Assembly (NCBI RefSeq): GCF_932526225.1
Contig: NC_064036.1
Span: 13,695,181-13,759,180, forward strand
DNA from: Nematostella vectensis
Lineage: Eukaryota; Cnidaria; Anthozoa; Actiniaria; Edwardsiidae
Length of the DNA stretch: 64,000 nt
Reading direction: 5' to 3'
The position numbers and the translations under genes were made by a program. Positions 1-10,735 of the stretch are shown one piece after another. Under the pieces are notes generated by a model, which did not search any database, was not told where the DNA came from, and worked only from the letters and a program-made list of their open reading frames with translations. The stretch's first letter is position 1, and every line of letters starts with the position of its first letter.

Positions 1-363
1 AGCTAGGTGCAGTGGCTTCGTCCCGTCTTTGGAACGAGCATTAGGGTTACTCCCATTTCTAAGTAACGCTTCCATAACGTCGGTATGTCCCCCTTTGCTG
101 GCCCAGTGCAACGGGGAGTACCCATCACTATCCACTGTGTTGACATCTGCGCCAAGAGTCAGCAAATACCGTACCGTGTCAAGATTCCCGTGTCGTGATG
201 CGATATGTATGAGGGCCATTCCATTTGATTTAAAGTTGATGTCCGCTATACTAGTGACGTATTTCTTTATGCTGGGGATGTTGCCATGCCTGACAGCTCG
301 TTGCAGTTTGGCATGTGTGTTTATTTCTACTCTAACTGTGCCCTCCTGTCGCGCCGTAACCAT
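1..363 (-). CDS. Ankyrin-repeat protein, N-terminal part, cut by window edge
   Basis: The minus strand is open from an ATG at 363-361 to the edge of the window, 121 codons with no stop. After about 25 residues without clear features come ankyrin repeats: one ends in GADVNTVDSDGYSPLHWA and the next in GSNPNARSKDGTKPLHLA, with the usual G-x-TPLH-type turn and the GH(T/L)D..E.LL helix pair between them. Ankyrin stacks are protein-binding scaffolds, usually cytosolic, so no specific role can be given. The start is the only in-frame Met near the 5' end, but an upstream exon cannot be excluded. The rest of the gene lies to the left of the window. Confidence 0.8.
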   Translation of the reverse strand, partial: MVTARQEGTVRVEINTHAKLQRAVRHGNIPSIKKYVTSIADINFKSNGMALIHIASRHGNLDTVRYLLTLGADVNTVDSDGYSPLHWASKGGHTDVMEALLRNGSNPNARSKDGTKPLHLA

Positions 364-634
364 GTTCTAGGCGCATTGCACTCTTTCCTCACGGGGCTGG
401 GAATCAAGCATCCCTTGCGAGAACGATTCTGAGAAGAAAGTGAAAATGTTATTATTTATTTATTGCAAAAGAGCTTGTGGGACAGCCCACAGACAGACTC
501 ATCAGCGCGCAAACAAATGTCAATCAAGCAGGGGCGTTGCTAAGGGTGTTGGTACTGGAGGCGTGAGTCTCTTCTTTGTAAATAATCGCATGTATAACTG
601 TCCACCCTCCCCCACTTTGCAAATTCCCGAAGTC

Positions 635-865
635 AGGGGCGGATACAGGGGAGGTGGTTTGGGTGGATATCCACCCCCCTTTTTCCAAAAAAAAGTCTGA
701 GGGCGGGAGGTACTGTCCATGTGCCTTCGCCTGCTTGACTTTGCTGACGCAGCAAATCCAATTTAGTGCGAAGTATTGTTAGATCTATGTGATTTACCAA
801 GAACCACTGGATCAGTTATAAGCCATCTATCTGGCCATTATCCACAGTAAGGGACTCTACACACC
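635..865. repeat. Dispersed repeat, copy A
   Basis: This stretch is a diverged copy of 24605-24900. Shared landmarks are a GATACAGGGG start, the palindrome around GGATATCC followed by a C-run, GGGAGGTACTGTCCATG, CTTCGCCTGCTT and CTATCTGGCCATTATCCAC, in the same order and spacing. It is probably a non-autonomous transposon. The short ORFs at 440-720 on both strands come from this low-complexity sequence and are not genes. Confidence 0.6.
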
Positions 866-1486
866 ACCTGACCTTGCAAAAACATGTTTTTTTATTATGG
901 CTGGCATTTTCAGAGTTCAAATCCTGGCTAAACTAGGCGACATGTCGAGAACGACCTGTTGTCGCTGCTACAATATTTGGCGCGCGCACGCTACAATGAT
1001 TTTCGAATGCTGTACGCTTCATGTCGCACGCTCCTGTCTCCTAGTTTAGTCAGGCCCCTTAATTTATCTTATGTGATACACTTAGGCGAAAAATGCGTGT
1101 AAGTTCTGTAACCCAAAAAAAATGCTAAGTAAACTGTAAATTGTGAATGGTTGATAGCGGAGCGTGGAGTGACTATTTAACCTACCTACTTCGCCTCAGA
1201 CTTCACGTAATAGAGATTCGTGATTTAGAAGTCACATATATAACCTGCCCTTGTTTTAGCAATTTAAAATTCAAGAAAAGCAAGACAAAAGCATTGATTA
1301 AGGAATAGATCATTGAAGCGAAGATCTTATACTGTATCAATTTACTCGGGAACGCAGAAAGGGAGTGAAAGTATTTCAATAAAAATAAACGCTTTTTATC
1401 TGTATAAGGCTATTGTTGAGAGTTGTTTTGAATTGAATCTGTGTCTAAACGCAATAGGTGGGCTTACAGTAATAAAATAGCTTCCT
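866..1486. other. Non-coding AT-rich DNA
   Basis: No open frame with recognisable protein features, RNA gene or clear repeat is visible here. Confidence 0.5.
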
Positions 1487-2653
1487 TTGTACATAGATCA
1501 ATTCAATTATCACATTACAACATCGCCTTTTTTAGATTAGGAACTTTGACCTGTCTTTGTCTCTTTTCAGACATAGAAGAGCATAAATTAGTAAAATAAA
1601 GCGTCCAAGATCTCTGACAAGTAATAATGATTCGAAATAAAAGTCTTTCCCTTTTTGAAAAAAAAAAACTCCATTAAAAGTGGTATAAAAAGTGGTTGAA
1701 TATTAGACTTTACTTTACTGCAATTTGTTACATCAAATAATACTATTATGAATTTGTAATTTTTCTATTAATAAAATAAGAAAGACATTTAAATAATAAC
1801 TATTCCAGATAGTTCTGCATTTAAAGTACAAATAAAACAATTAAGTTGTACGACTTAATGCCGCACTAATATAACTATAGACTTAGGTCAGACTTAAGTT
1901 ATTCCTAAATGAGTGCATATTTTGTTTTTTACGTTTTCTGCGACTTCGGTTGTTTAAAATTACTTTTTGTTTTCGAATTTATTCTACTGATAAATACACC
2001 AAAACATTATGCTGCTACTGTTGGTCCATAAAGACAATATCTGAATTGTTTTACTGTATTTTAGATTTTTGTACATAGATCAATTCAATTATCACATTAC
2101 AACATCGCCTTTTTTAGATTAAGAACTTTGACCTGTCTTTGTCTCTTTTCAGACATAGAAGAGCATAAATTAGTAAAATAAAGCGTCCAAGATCTCTGAC
2201 AAGTAATAATGATTCGAAATAAAAGTCTTTCCCTTTTTGAAAAAAAAAACTCCATTAAAAGTGGTATAAAAAGTGGTTGAATATTAGACTTTACTTTACT
2301 GCAATTTGTTACATCAAATAATACTATTATGAATTTGTAATTTTTCTATTAATAAAATAAGAAAGACATTTAAATAATAACTATTCCAGATAGTTCTGCA
2401 TTTAAAGTACAAATAAAACAATTAAGTTGTACGACTTAATGCCGCACTAATATAACTATAGACTTAGGTCAGACTTAAGTTATTCCTAAATGAGTGCATA
2501 TTTTGTTTTTTACGTTTTCTGCGACTTCGGTTGTTTAAAATTACTTTTTGTTTTCGAATTTATTCTACTGATAAATACACCAAAACATTATGCTGCTACT
2601 GTTGGTCCATAAAGACAATATCTGAATTGTTTTACTGTATTTTAGATTTTTGT
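1487..2653. repeat. 582-bp head-to-tail tandem duplication
   Basis: The block starting TTGTACATAGATCAATTC at about 1487 is repeated starting at about 2069. The repeats differ by about one substitution (GATTAGG against GATTAAG) and one A in a homopolymer. The sequence is AT-rich with no coding frame. The near identity means a recent duplication or an assembly duplication. Confidence 0.85.
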
Positions 2654-5600
2654 GTGGGCTGAAACTGAGACAAATGTAACATGCAGGTACTAAATTACTG
2701 TTGTGGTGCTCTGTTAATGAAAGTAATTTTCATTTCGGTTAAGTCATCTTTCGGTCAATTAGAATTAAGATTCCAGCGTGATATATTACATCCATATTTA
2801 CTGCTTACAAAATCATGTTATTATATTCGAGAAACCTTTTTAAGCATTTTATTTTTTTGACTTTTAAATGGAAAGTCAAAACTTCTTAATGAAGCTTTGA
2901 GAATGTGGTACGATGCGTTTGTGGTCTTAGGGTTGATTGATAAAGTGTTCTTAGATAATATTACTTAAGCTCCATCAATAAGGTGCCACTTAATGTATTT
3001 CTCTGAATTGAAATAACGTGTAAGAATGCTTTGAAATCACAGGAGGAAAACTCGCTTCCCTTCGGTCTGTCTTTTGCACCATTGATATTTCAGCATGCTT
3101 TTAGCAACGGTTATTTGGCACCTATCAGTATTGGTGACACTCGTGTATTTATACTCATTGGTGTAAGGCTTGGTTAACTCAAACTGTTACTGAATAAGGT
3201 TAAAACATCCTACCTCTGTCTTATCAGAAGGTGCAAGCCAATATTGAGCAAAGCGTTCACAAAACTCAGTCGCTTTCTCTTTCTCGTGGACCCAAAATTA
3301 ACGAAAACATAAACAATCCCTGTTTAGATAGCAGGTGTTTTAAGGTCTAGGGAAATAAAGCTGTTAAAATATTTCTTCCTACAGCTGTTGAATACCCAAT
3401 TCTTCAACGTTTTTCTTGGTGTTCTGTATTAAATGTGAGATTGTATTGATTATAGTTCAGCGAGGGCGCTGGAGAATACGTAAGTTGTTTTTATACCAGT
3501 CTCAGCCAAAATGATTATTCCATTTCGGTGCCAAGAACCTTTAGAGTTGGCTTACTTCATTTAATACATAATTTATAACTTCAGTCGGATGTTTGGGGTT
3601 TTGAAAAAGCTTGAGAGCAAACCTCTTTAACACGGTATTACGAAAGCTGACAATGTGGCAAGATAACTCGCACATGTGCTACAAATCTCATGTCTCTCTG
3701 ACCTGTAAACAAGCTACAATACACACGAACTTTTAAATTTCTAATTTTAGCCCAAACAGTATGTTGAAAATAAACTCATCGAGCGGCAAAGAAGCAGCAT
3801 GGCTTATTGAAAAGTACCGAAAATACACATTCACTTATTTACCTACTTAACAAAATGACCTTGGATAATTTTGGAAGAAGGAAACTCACTTATTGAATGG
3901 GAAGGGATGATTTTATTAGTTGCCCAAAAGGCTTCAAAGATTCGTGAAGTACGATGCACTCTGTGGTAATAAGCGGCGCCCTCTAGGGGGCGCTTTTCTG
4001 CCCTTCTATTTTCAAACAAACTCTATTCCTAACACGTTCTTTCGAAAAGAAAAAATCCAAAAAGCACCAAATTGGACAGACCATCTGTGCCCTATGTTTC
4101 TGTCTATGAAAATCAAATGATTTTTTGTTAATTTTTTGAGAAAAGAAGATAAGATAGGATATAAACTCATTTTTAGGTTATTCGTATTCACCAATGATGC
4201 AGAAAAAAACATGTTTTCCTCACAGTTCTACGAAACCTGACTATTTTTAGTCATGAAAAGGATTATCTGAAAATAGTATTTGATCTTCTTACTTAGACGG
4301 GTCCGCATTGGAAAAGTAATTTTAACACTTTATTATCTGAAATTTAGAATACTGCACTTGCGCAATTTTGGAAATATTTCATTGTTGATTAAAATAGGTG
4401 TTATTTTATTTTGCTGCAAATTTTAAGGCACACCTTATTTGGTTTCAAGTTATTTATGTATTTGTCAAGGTAGTCTTTAAAGATATGCTTTTCAAAACAT
4501 TATTGATGTCCAATACAGATATACTCAGTTTTAACTCCATTAATTCCTGCCCTTGTGATGCTTTTTAAAATCAAATGCACTGCCTTCCATCCGCAATCCT
4601 TGGTAATAAACTTGATCAGAAAAGACTTTCCGGTTTTTCCGATATTAACCAATATATTATTATTTAATCAAATCAAAAAGAAAACGAATTTATATCGAGC
4701 CGTCTTCCCAATATCTGAATATACAAACAACCTCAATAAAAAATGTACTTCTTAAAACCATATTAAAAAGGCGCTCCTCGGTGACATTTGAGACAAAAAA
4801 TGCCCAATATTAGAAGACTAACGAGTAAGGATTGATTTCTTTGCTATCAGAATGGTATCATGCTTGGCTAAAATTGGCTACTAGGCCCCTGGACAGCAGG
4901 CAGTTATGTTGACAAAATAATGCTTGTACTCTACCGCAAAAAACAGCATCATGTTTCTAGGAAAACGGCCTTTTTAGATGTAACTCACCAAATTGACGAA
5001 AGCTAAAAATCTAAAGAATACCCAATAAAGAAGTCAGAAGAACAAAATGATTAGACATGTAATGCTATACTTCGAATTCTAGATGAATATTTTGGTCCTT
5101 TCTTACCTGTTCTGAAGCGTAGAATTCTGACGGCTTATTTGCGGTAGAACGCAAGATATTTGTCATGTGTGCATGAAGTGGATGAGACGATTTGCGTCGG
5201 AAATTTATGTCAAGTAACCTGCAGTGTCCACGAGACCCATCCCTTTCCTTCGCATCGTGGGAATTGAATTCTAACCGAGAGGCTTACCAGTGAATATCAA
5301 CAAATAAAACCACGCATGTACTAATAACCAATAACCGAATTATAAATGACTATAAAACTTCAATATTCACCCAAGGAATTCCCGGACGACTTGCGACAAA
5401 ACCAAGCCGCTCCGTGAAATGGCATGGTAATATGGCATGTTCAATATGATTTTTTGATAAATATTCATATATTTCTTAAATGTAAATAATGTGTTGTCGA
5501 TCCATTATTATGATGATAATCATGGAAAGTAATTAAAGTTAACTTTTGTTTTCAAGGCCTTTCTGGTTGTTTTAATTATTTCCAAAATTTGTTATGCCAA

Positions 5601-5844
5601 CACAAAATTTAGAACGTGTTTCTAATTCAACTTTTCAAACCAAACCGCAACATTACAAGAGCACCAATATATTTCAATTACTGCCTCGAATTATGTCTTT
5701 CAGAATAAAGGTGCTTATTTTTAATTTTAAATATATACTCTCTATCCGTCTCAAAATAAAGACTCTTCGTTTAATAAAAATAAACCATGCATAATGCGTC
5801 AGTACTCTACGGAATTTGCATCAAATAATATGCCTTTTTCCGTC
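2654..5844. other. Non-coding AT-rich DNA
   Basis: The stretch is about 3.2 kb of AT-rich sequence. The 66-codon frames at 3920-5794 have no family features, no codon bias and no convincing splice context. I see no gene in it. Confidence 0.5.
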
Positions 5845-7379
5845 AAGTCAACTTTCCCCCGGGGAGAATTACTATAGGTATAATGATGCGACTTCTTCAT
5901 TTCGCGAAATCTGATAATAGTCGTATTTTTTTCTTCTGATTCTTAATGGTATGCGAGATGGGTAAAAAAACAATGAATGCAATGAATGCAATTTATCAGT
6001 TATTGTTTTTGTAAATTTTTTGTCACAATCGATGTTGTCATGACATGATTAGAGGCTATTATTTACCCGGAGATCAAAATGGCAGATAACAAGTGTGTGA
6101 TATCCTACGAGCTGACATAAATCATCATGTCTACTTTGAACTTGATGACATAGGAAACAACGTTTAGAAAATGATCTAGTTTGCTGAAACATTCCACTAA
6201 AACTCAAAACAGCACGACGAGCGAAAACGCGGAATTCCCCAAAAAACATTTTGTGATGATTTACGTCAATAATTCGATTTAAAGCTGAGACTGAGGTACC
6301 TTACAACATTTTGTTATCACCAGTTATCACTGGTTGGCATTTTATTAAAAATCATTCAATTGATTTTGACTATTAAAATTACCTTTTTCCGGGTGCAACG
6401 AGACTTCCGCCGGTCCTGTCAACAATTGTTCGTCCGAGTTGTTGTGTTTTTGAGGTGAACTTGGGGGTAATGTCGTCTTTGTTGTTAACAGGTGATCTCA
6501 GCTGGCCGCGTTAGTGGGGAACCACTTTGTAGGACTGGGAATAGCTTGTTGATAAACTTCAAAACAACTGCAGCCTTCCGGGAACATTCACAATCGCATC
6601 GAAATTATACAGGACGAAAACATCTAAGTCATTATCGAAGTCATCAGGGCCATTGCAGTGGAAAAGAAAACGTCCACAATCAGATTTTTTTCTGTCTCAT
6701 TTATGGTCGCTACTTTGTTTTTAAGGCAATTAATTTAAAAGAAAAAAGAATAACTATTTATTCACTATTTGTGTTAATAACATAATCCTTTTTCCATTAG
6801 AATCCCTGACACTTTCGAACGTCAAATTTGTCGTTTTGGGAAGACAGATTTGAATTTCTTAATAAGCTGTGAATCATTTCTGAGCGGTAGACGCTTCTTT
6901 AGTCAAAACATACGACTTTTGGTTCTCTTAAATATATAGGCCAAACTTGATCTTTTTCATTAGGGACCGTTTCATTTTTTATCAGGGGGGTGCTGGTTGA
7001 AATTAGGGGGGGAATCACCCAAAAAATACAGGGGAAGGGGGGGGCATGAAAAATACACGGAAAAGAGGGATCACAAGAAATATTCTAGCTTTTTTAGGAC
7101 AAATTAGTCCTAATACAAAACATTGAATTTCTCGACAGACTTTGCTTTTGAGGTATAACTCTGGCGTGAGATTTAGATAGAACAAAACAAAGTTTAAAAC
7201 AGTCGTCAGTGTATGTGCACTGTCTCAACTTAAACAGAATACTCGTCACCAGTTCACTGGGGTCCTCATGAACCCTCTATCGCTGCCCTCGCTATCCTCG
7301 TCGCTATCTTTGCCATCCTCGTGACATCGCTTTCCTCATCGCTTCTATCGGGTGGGACTGGGGGGTTTCATAGAAACGA
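5845..7379. other. Unidentified flank repeated in both units
   Basis: This sequence is repeated at 10741-12331. It is AT-rich at first and then turns into purine-rich and degenerate GCTATCCTCGTC-type sequence near 7270-7350. The frames at 6492-6785 and 11379-11624 are about 80-97 codons and keep the same sequence in both copies only because the DNA is duplicated; nothing recognisable is encoded. It may be host flank at the insertion site or another mobile element. Confidence 0.4.
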
Positions 7380-7381
7380 GT

Positions 7382-7469
7382 GGGAGGCGCGAACCTCCCC
7401 TCCGACCCCCCAGCCCCATTCCAGGCTGGGGACTTTCGGTGACAACGAAACGCGTTTCGCGTAGATTAA
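7382..7469. repeat. Left terminal repeat of the element, unit 1, shortened
   Basis: It is identical to the inner part of the left terminal repeat at 12332-12438, but unit 1 lacks about 47 bp at the outer side. The loss is explained by recombination between two imperfect direct repeats (GAGGCG(C/T)GAA...) that are both present in unit 2. Confidence 0.8.
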
Positions 7470-7580
7470 TAATTGCTGGTTATTAATCTACGTCGGGACC
7501 ACTTCGCGTAGATGGGTGAATCTACGCAAAACGCACTCCGCGTAGATGGGTAATTAGCGATGGTTGATCTATGTCGGGGA
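7446..7580. promoter_or_regulatory. Palindrome and hairpin cluster at the inner edge of the terminal repeat (unit 1)
   Basis: A 14-bp perfect palindrome CGAAACGCGTTTCG (7446-7459) is followed by three hairpins built on CGTAGAT/ATCTACG. The first (7460-7492) has a perfect 12-bp stem and a 9-nt loop. The second (7506-7527) has a perfect 8-bp stem and a 6-nt loop. The third (7541-7573) is imperfect. The cluster lies between the terminus and the first gene. An origin, packaging or transcription-control site is possible, but no function is shown. Confidence 0.6.
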
Positions 7581-7715
7581 CGCCAGCGCCTTGTGCTAGG
7601 ACCTGAGGGCCGTGAAAACGAGGAACGAGGATTGGGCCGCCAACCTACGGAGCGCGGAATAACCGTTTTTCGGCCGTAAATTCAAAGCCGCTGGCGTGGC
7701 GTTTAAACCTGAGTT

Positions 7716-8411
7716 TTACTCAAACACCTCGCTCCTGAACTCCTCGCGAATTTCTCGCAGTCTCTTTTTCATCTTTTCGCGTGTCTCCAGGGAGGGCCCT
7801 TTCCTGCTTTTTTTATCACTCGGTGCGAGGCCGTGTCGAGCTCTGATAGCGGCCTTGAGCGCGTAGTATCTCTCTTGTTCCTGAAGTATTAGCGGAAACT
7901 CTTCGTCTGAGATATGCCCGTCCTGCAGAGCCTTAGAGACCAGCTTGCCGATCGAGTTTTTCTTACTCTCCGCTAAAACCATCGTGTCTTCGTGTTTAGC
8001 CACCTTGCTCGTAAGACCCCTAGAGACTACCCCCGCGCCCGCGCCCGCGCCCGCGCCCACGACACCGACCAGCCCAGCGACCCCTGCCAGCAGACCGCCG
8101 ATCAGAACCCCTATCCCACTCAAAGAGACCCCCACCCCGGCGCTGGAAAGCGCCCCTGCAGTGATGCCGGATGCCACAGACACAGCATGGGTAACGGCAA
8201 AGGCGCGCTTATACTTCTTCCGCACCTGTCGATGATGCATTATCTCGTTGTCTAGAACCGCCTGAGTGTCACATATTTTCTGGAGTCGGAAGCTTTGCAC
8301 GTCGCCGCCGATGCTTGCCGGAGCGGTAGGCGTCATGTGCGTACCCTTCGGGGGGCAGACGCTGGGAATCGAGGGGTATATGGCACCGCTGCTAACGTCG
8401 CTGTTTGCCAT
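7716..8411 (-). CDS. Glycine-rich hydrophobic element protein, unit 1 copy
   Basis: This is a 231-aa protein of unknown function with no enzyme motif. Residues about 80-130 form a long Gly/Ala/Val-rich hydrophobic stretch that could make one or two membrane hairpins. The C-terminal part is a charged helical domain (SKALQDGHISDEEFPLILQE) ending in a Lys/Arg-rich tail. Proteins of this shape recur in cnidarian virus-like transposons (recalled, not searched). It is about 97% identical to the product at 12680-13369 and two residues longer because of an extra GCGCCC pair (a longer Gly-Ala run). It is transcribed toward the element's left terminus. A virion membrane or capsid-associated role is only a guess. 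Confidence 0.65.
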   Translation of the reverse strand: MANSDVSSGAIYPSIPSVCPPKGTHMTPTAPASIGGDVQSFRLQKICDTQAVLDNEIMHHRQVRKKYKRAFAVTHAVSVASGITAGALSSAGVGVSLSGIGVLIGGLLAGVAGLVGVVGAGAGAGAGVVSRGLTSKVAKHEDTMVLAESKKNSIGKLVSKALQDGHISDEEFPLILQEQERYYALKAAIRARHGLAPSDKKSRKGPSLETREKMKKRLREIREEFRSEVFE

Positions 8412-8427
8412 GCTTGTTATGTCGGAC

Positions 8428-9106
8428 CTAGGTTAGCTCTAATACGAGGCGAACAGGCTTGCCCTTAAAGTCCACCCGTCTACCGCGGTCATCCCTGATC
8501 CATATTTGGATACTCGAGACATACTCAGAGGAAGATGCTGCGACACAAACGGGGATGTCGGGCCCATAGACGACTTTCTCGTGCGGCCTCCCGCGGGTTT
8601 CTAGGCAAGCGAGAACGTTTGAAGGCTCGTCTAAGGCGAGGCATTGCAGAAGATATCGCAGAAGATGTAGAGGGCCTCTATTTTCGGCAAAGTCACCTTA
8701 AGTGGGGCCCCCCAAGGGCAGTGCGAGGCCCCCCCCCCAACTGATCGTCTTTAGCCTCTAGGCCAAATAGTGCTCAAAGCTCGGCATTCAGGAACGCAAC
8801 GCCTTTGGACATGAGCACGATCTTCCCGGTGAGGGGATCCAGCTTCGCGGTCAGAATCTTGCTTTCAGCGCGGTTGATCGTTTCCACGATGGACTCGGCC
8901 GTGTCGTGCCCGGCTGGCAGAGTAGCGATGGGCGGGAGGAAGGCTACGGTCGTTATCTGATGCTCCCGCTCGAGATTATACCAGCTGTTAAACAGCGAGG
9001 ACTGCCTGAGCGCCACGAAGCGTGGGCGCCTTATCGGCTGCTCGAAGAAGAGCGTCAGTTCGCCTACGGTGAACACAGCATGTAGGACCACCATTGTGTT
9101 GAACAT
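8428..9106 (-). pseudogene. Broken copy of the capsid-accessory-like gene (unit 1)
   Basis: This is the counterpart of 13386-14086. Three differences are visible. A nonsense change sits at 8774-8776, where unit 2 has a Cys codon. A 7-bp deletion near 8648 shifts the downstream half. The C10 tract at 8729-8738 is shorter than in unit 2. Only 110 codons stay open from the ATG at 9106. It is divergent from the 492-aa gene, with 30 bp between the two starts, and certainly cannot make a full product. Confidence 0.7.
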
Positions 9107-9136
9107 AACCCGCCTTCGTGTTTAATAGGGCTGAGC

Positions 9137-10615
9137 ATGGATTGGGAAGGCTGGCGGATGCTGAACGAGGAGGCGATTCCCCGAAGGAAGGAGGAGGAGA
9201 CGAAGAAGGCGGCAGTTGCGGCGGGAGCCTCTATAGCCGAACAAGTCAAACGCGCAAAAACCGGTTTCCCTAGGTCTCTGACCCTCGCGCAAAAGCTGCT
9301 CTACGCCGTGCCCGCGACCCCCGTGGAGAGCACGGCCTCAGACATCACCCCACTACTCACGCAGCTAGAGATACACGTGGCTGAGGACAAATCATTCACG
9401 ACTAGGGTCCGAGACATATTCAAAGAGAATGTCACGCACAAGTCCGCCAAGGAGTCTCGCCGGTGGCTATCGGAGCCTTCCTATGGGTACTGGCCTCAGC
9501 AACTCAACTTTGCGGTCTGGTGCGCAACCGCTGGATGCGGGGTGTCCCTAACCGACCCCGCTTTCGCCACGCTCCCCTCTGTCATCAGGGGATTTCTAAG
9601 GTTTCACGTCTTCTTTACCACCAGGAGGATACTCTACGAGCTCGGCGCCCCCCTGCCTGGCGACAGCCCGTTCACGCAAAAAGGTGACCCCTACAAGAAG
9701 GCCGTTTTCGAGCGTCTATGTATAGAGTTTGGTTTGCCGAGTAAGCCGGACTTCCGATGGAAAAGCGGGCGGAACCACGGGCTAGGCGACGTGTTTGTGT
9801 TCTACCCGGGGGAGGGGTATCGCAACGTGCACGTGATCCGTGGCTACGACACGGCGGCGGACGAGTACCCGAGCCACCTCAATCTGTTTAGCGAAGAAGG
9901 TGGGACGTACAATAGTGGGAAACAGGTGGGTTACATACGCAACGACGACCACGGGGGCGTGCAATATAGCTGGTTTGCGCCTCCCAAAGGTGAGGGGCTG
10001 ACAAAAGCAGGGCTAGGAAGACTCGATCGCTCGGTCGAGGCGTTCGTCTACACAGTGCTTGGCGCGCAGGTAAACGTCCGTTCCTCTATCGCGGGGGCCG
10101 GTGGGCCGGCCATGGAGGCGCAGGCGGAGTTCACGAAGCTGCTTGAAGACGCGATCATAGAAAACGACATCGCTCAAAGCGTGCAAAGGTACCAGCTAGC
10201 CGTGCAGGAGGCCAAGGTGAGACTGATTCTTGCGGTTGCACCAGGAGTGTGGCTGATGCCGAGCGATCTGGTGATAAACACGCAAAGCGTCGTGGGCTAC
10301 AACAATAAGCTGCAGAAAGCCACAGACTCCATGACGCTCGGCGCAAACGCGATCAACACCGAGACAAAGCCAGTCGGTGCTCATAACATGGCCGGTGGGT
10401 ATCCTAGGGTGCAACACGTGACTGACCCTGGGATCGACCGCGTGCCGTTCCGGCGGCGAAGCAAGGCTTCCGCCCCTGCAAAAGTGCACGCAGAGGGCGC
10501 GGCCCCTGCCCCCTCTCTACGTACGCACGCTGCGTATAGCATGACTGCCGCCGGACCGGGCGAGAAAAGTGACCACACCGCCCTACGCCCACCGGCGTAT
10601 TACTTGTTCCGATGA
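9137..10615 (+). CDS. 492-aa conserved element protein, unit 1 copy
   Basis: This is a full-length open frame with an ATG start, divergent from the gene at 8428-9106. The N-terminal 45 residues are charged and helical. A central domain (residues about 85-330) is rich in aromatic residues and contains SYGYWPQQLNFAVWCATAGC. The C-terminal 60 residues are Ala/Pro/Arg-rich and look disordered. I recognise no catalytic motif. I recall the central block as a recurrent anonymous protein in cnidarian Polinton-like elements, but cannot name its role. It differs from the unit 2 copy at about 15 nucleotides, most of which change an amino acid. Confidence 0.7.
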   Translation: MDWEGWRMLNEEAIPRRKEEETKKAAVAAGASIAEQVKRAKTGFPRSLTLAQKLLYAVPATPVESTASDITPLLTQLEIHVAEDKSFTTRVRDIFKENVTHKSAKESRRWLSEPSYGYWPQQLNFAVWCATAGCGVSLTDPAFATLPSVIRGFLRFHVFFTTRRILYELGAPLPGDSPFTQKGDPYKKAVFERLCIEFGLPSKPDFRWKSGRNHGLGDVFVFYPGEGYRNVHVIRGYDTAADEYPSHLNLFSEEGGTYNSGKQVGYIRNDDHGGVQYSWFAPPKGEGLTKAGLGRLDRSVEAFVYTVLGAQVNVRSSIAGAGGPAMEAQAEFTKLLEDAIIENDIAQSVQRYQLAVQEAKVRLILAVAPGVWLMPSDLVINTQSVVGYNNKLQKATDSMTLGANAINTETKPVGAHNMAGGYPRVQHVTDPGIDRVPFRRRSKASAPAKVHAEGAAPAPSLRTHAAYSMTAAGPGEKSDHTALRPPAYYLFR

Positions 10616-10735
10616 CTGCTTTGCATTCGACGAACCAAGAACGCGGCTACGGCTAGAATGAGCAGCCACGCGTTTTCGCCAAGGAATTTCACCGCTTCTC
10701 CTGCAGCCTTAAACACGAAGTTCGCGATGCTGCCT
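10600..10735 (-). pseudogene. Truncated C-terminal fragment of the coiled-coil membrane protein gene
   Basis: This is the last ~45 codons of the gene seen whole at 15580-16548, encoding the final hydrophobic segment (NAWLLILAVAAFLV). It is cut by the junction between duplication units at about 10735. It has no start and its 3' end overlaps the end of the 492-aa gene, as in unit 2. Confidence 0.75.

Noticed and set aside
29-370. 113-codon plus-strand frame at the left edge
   Set aside because: Antisense of the ankyrin-repeat coding sequence.
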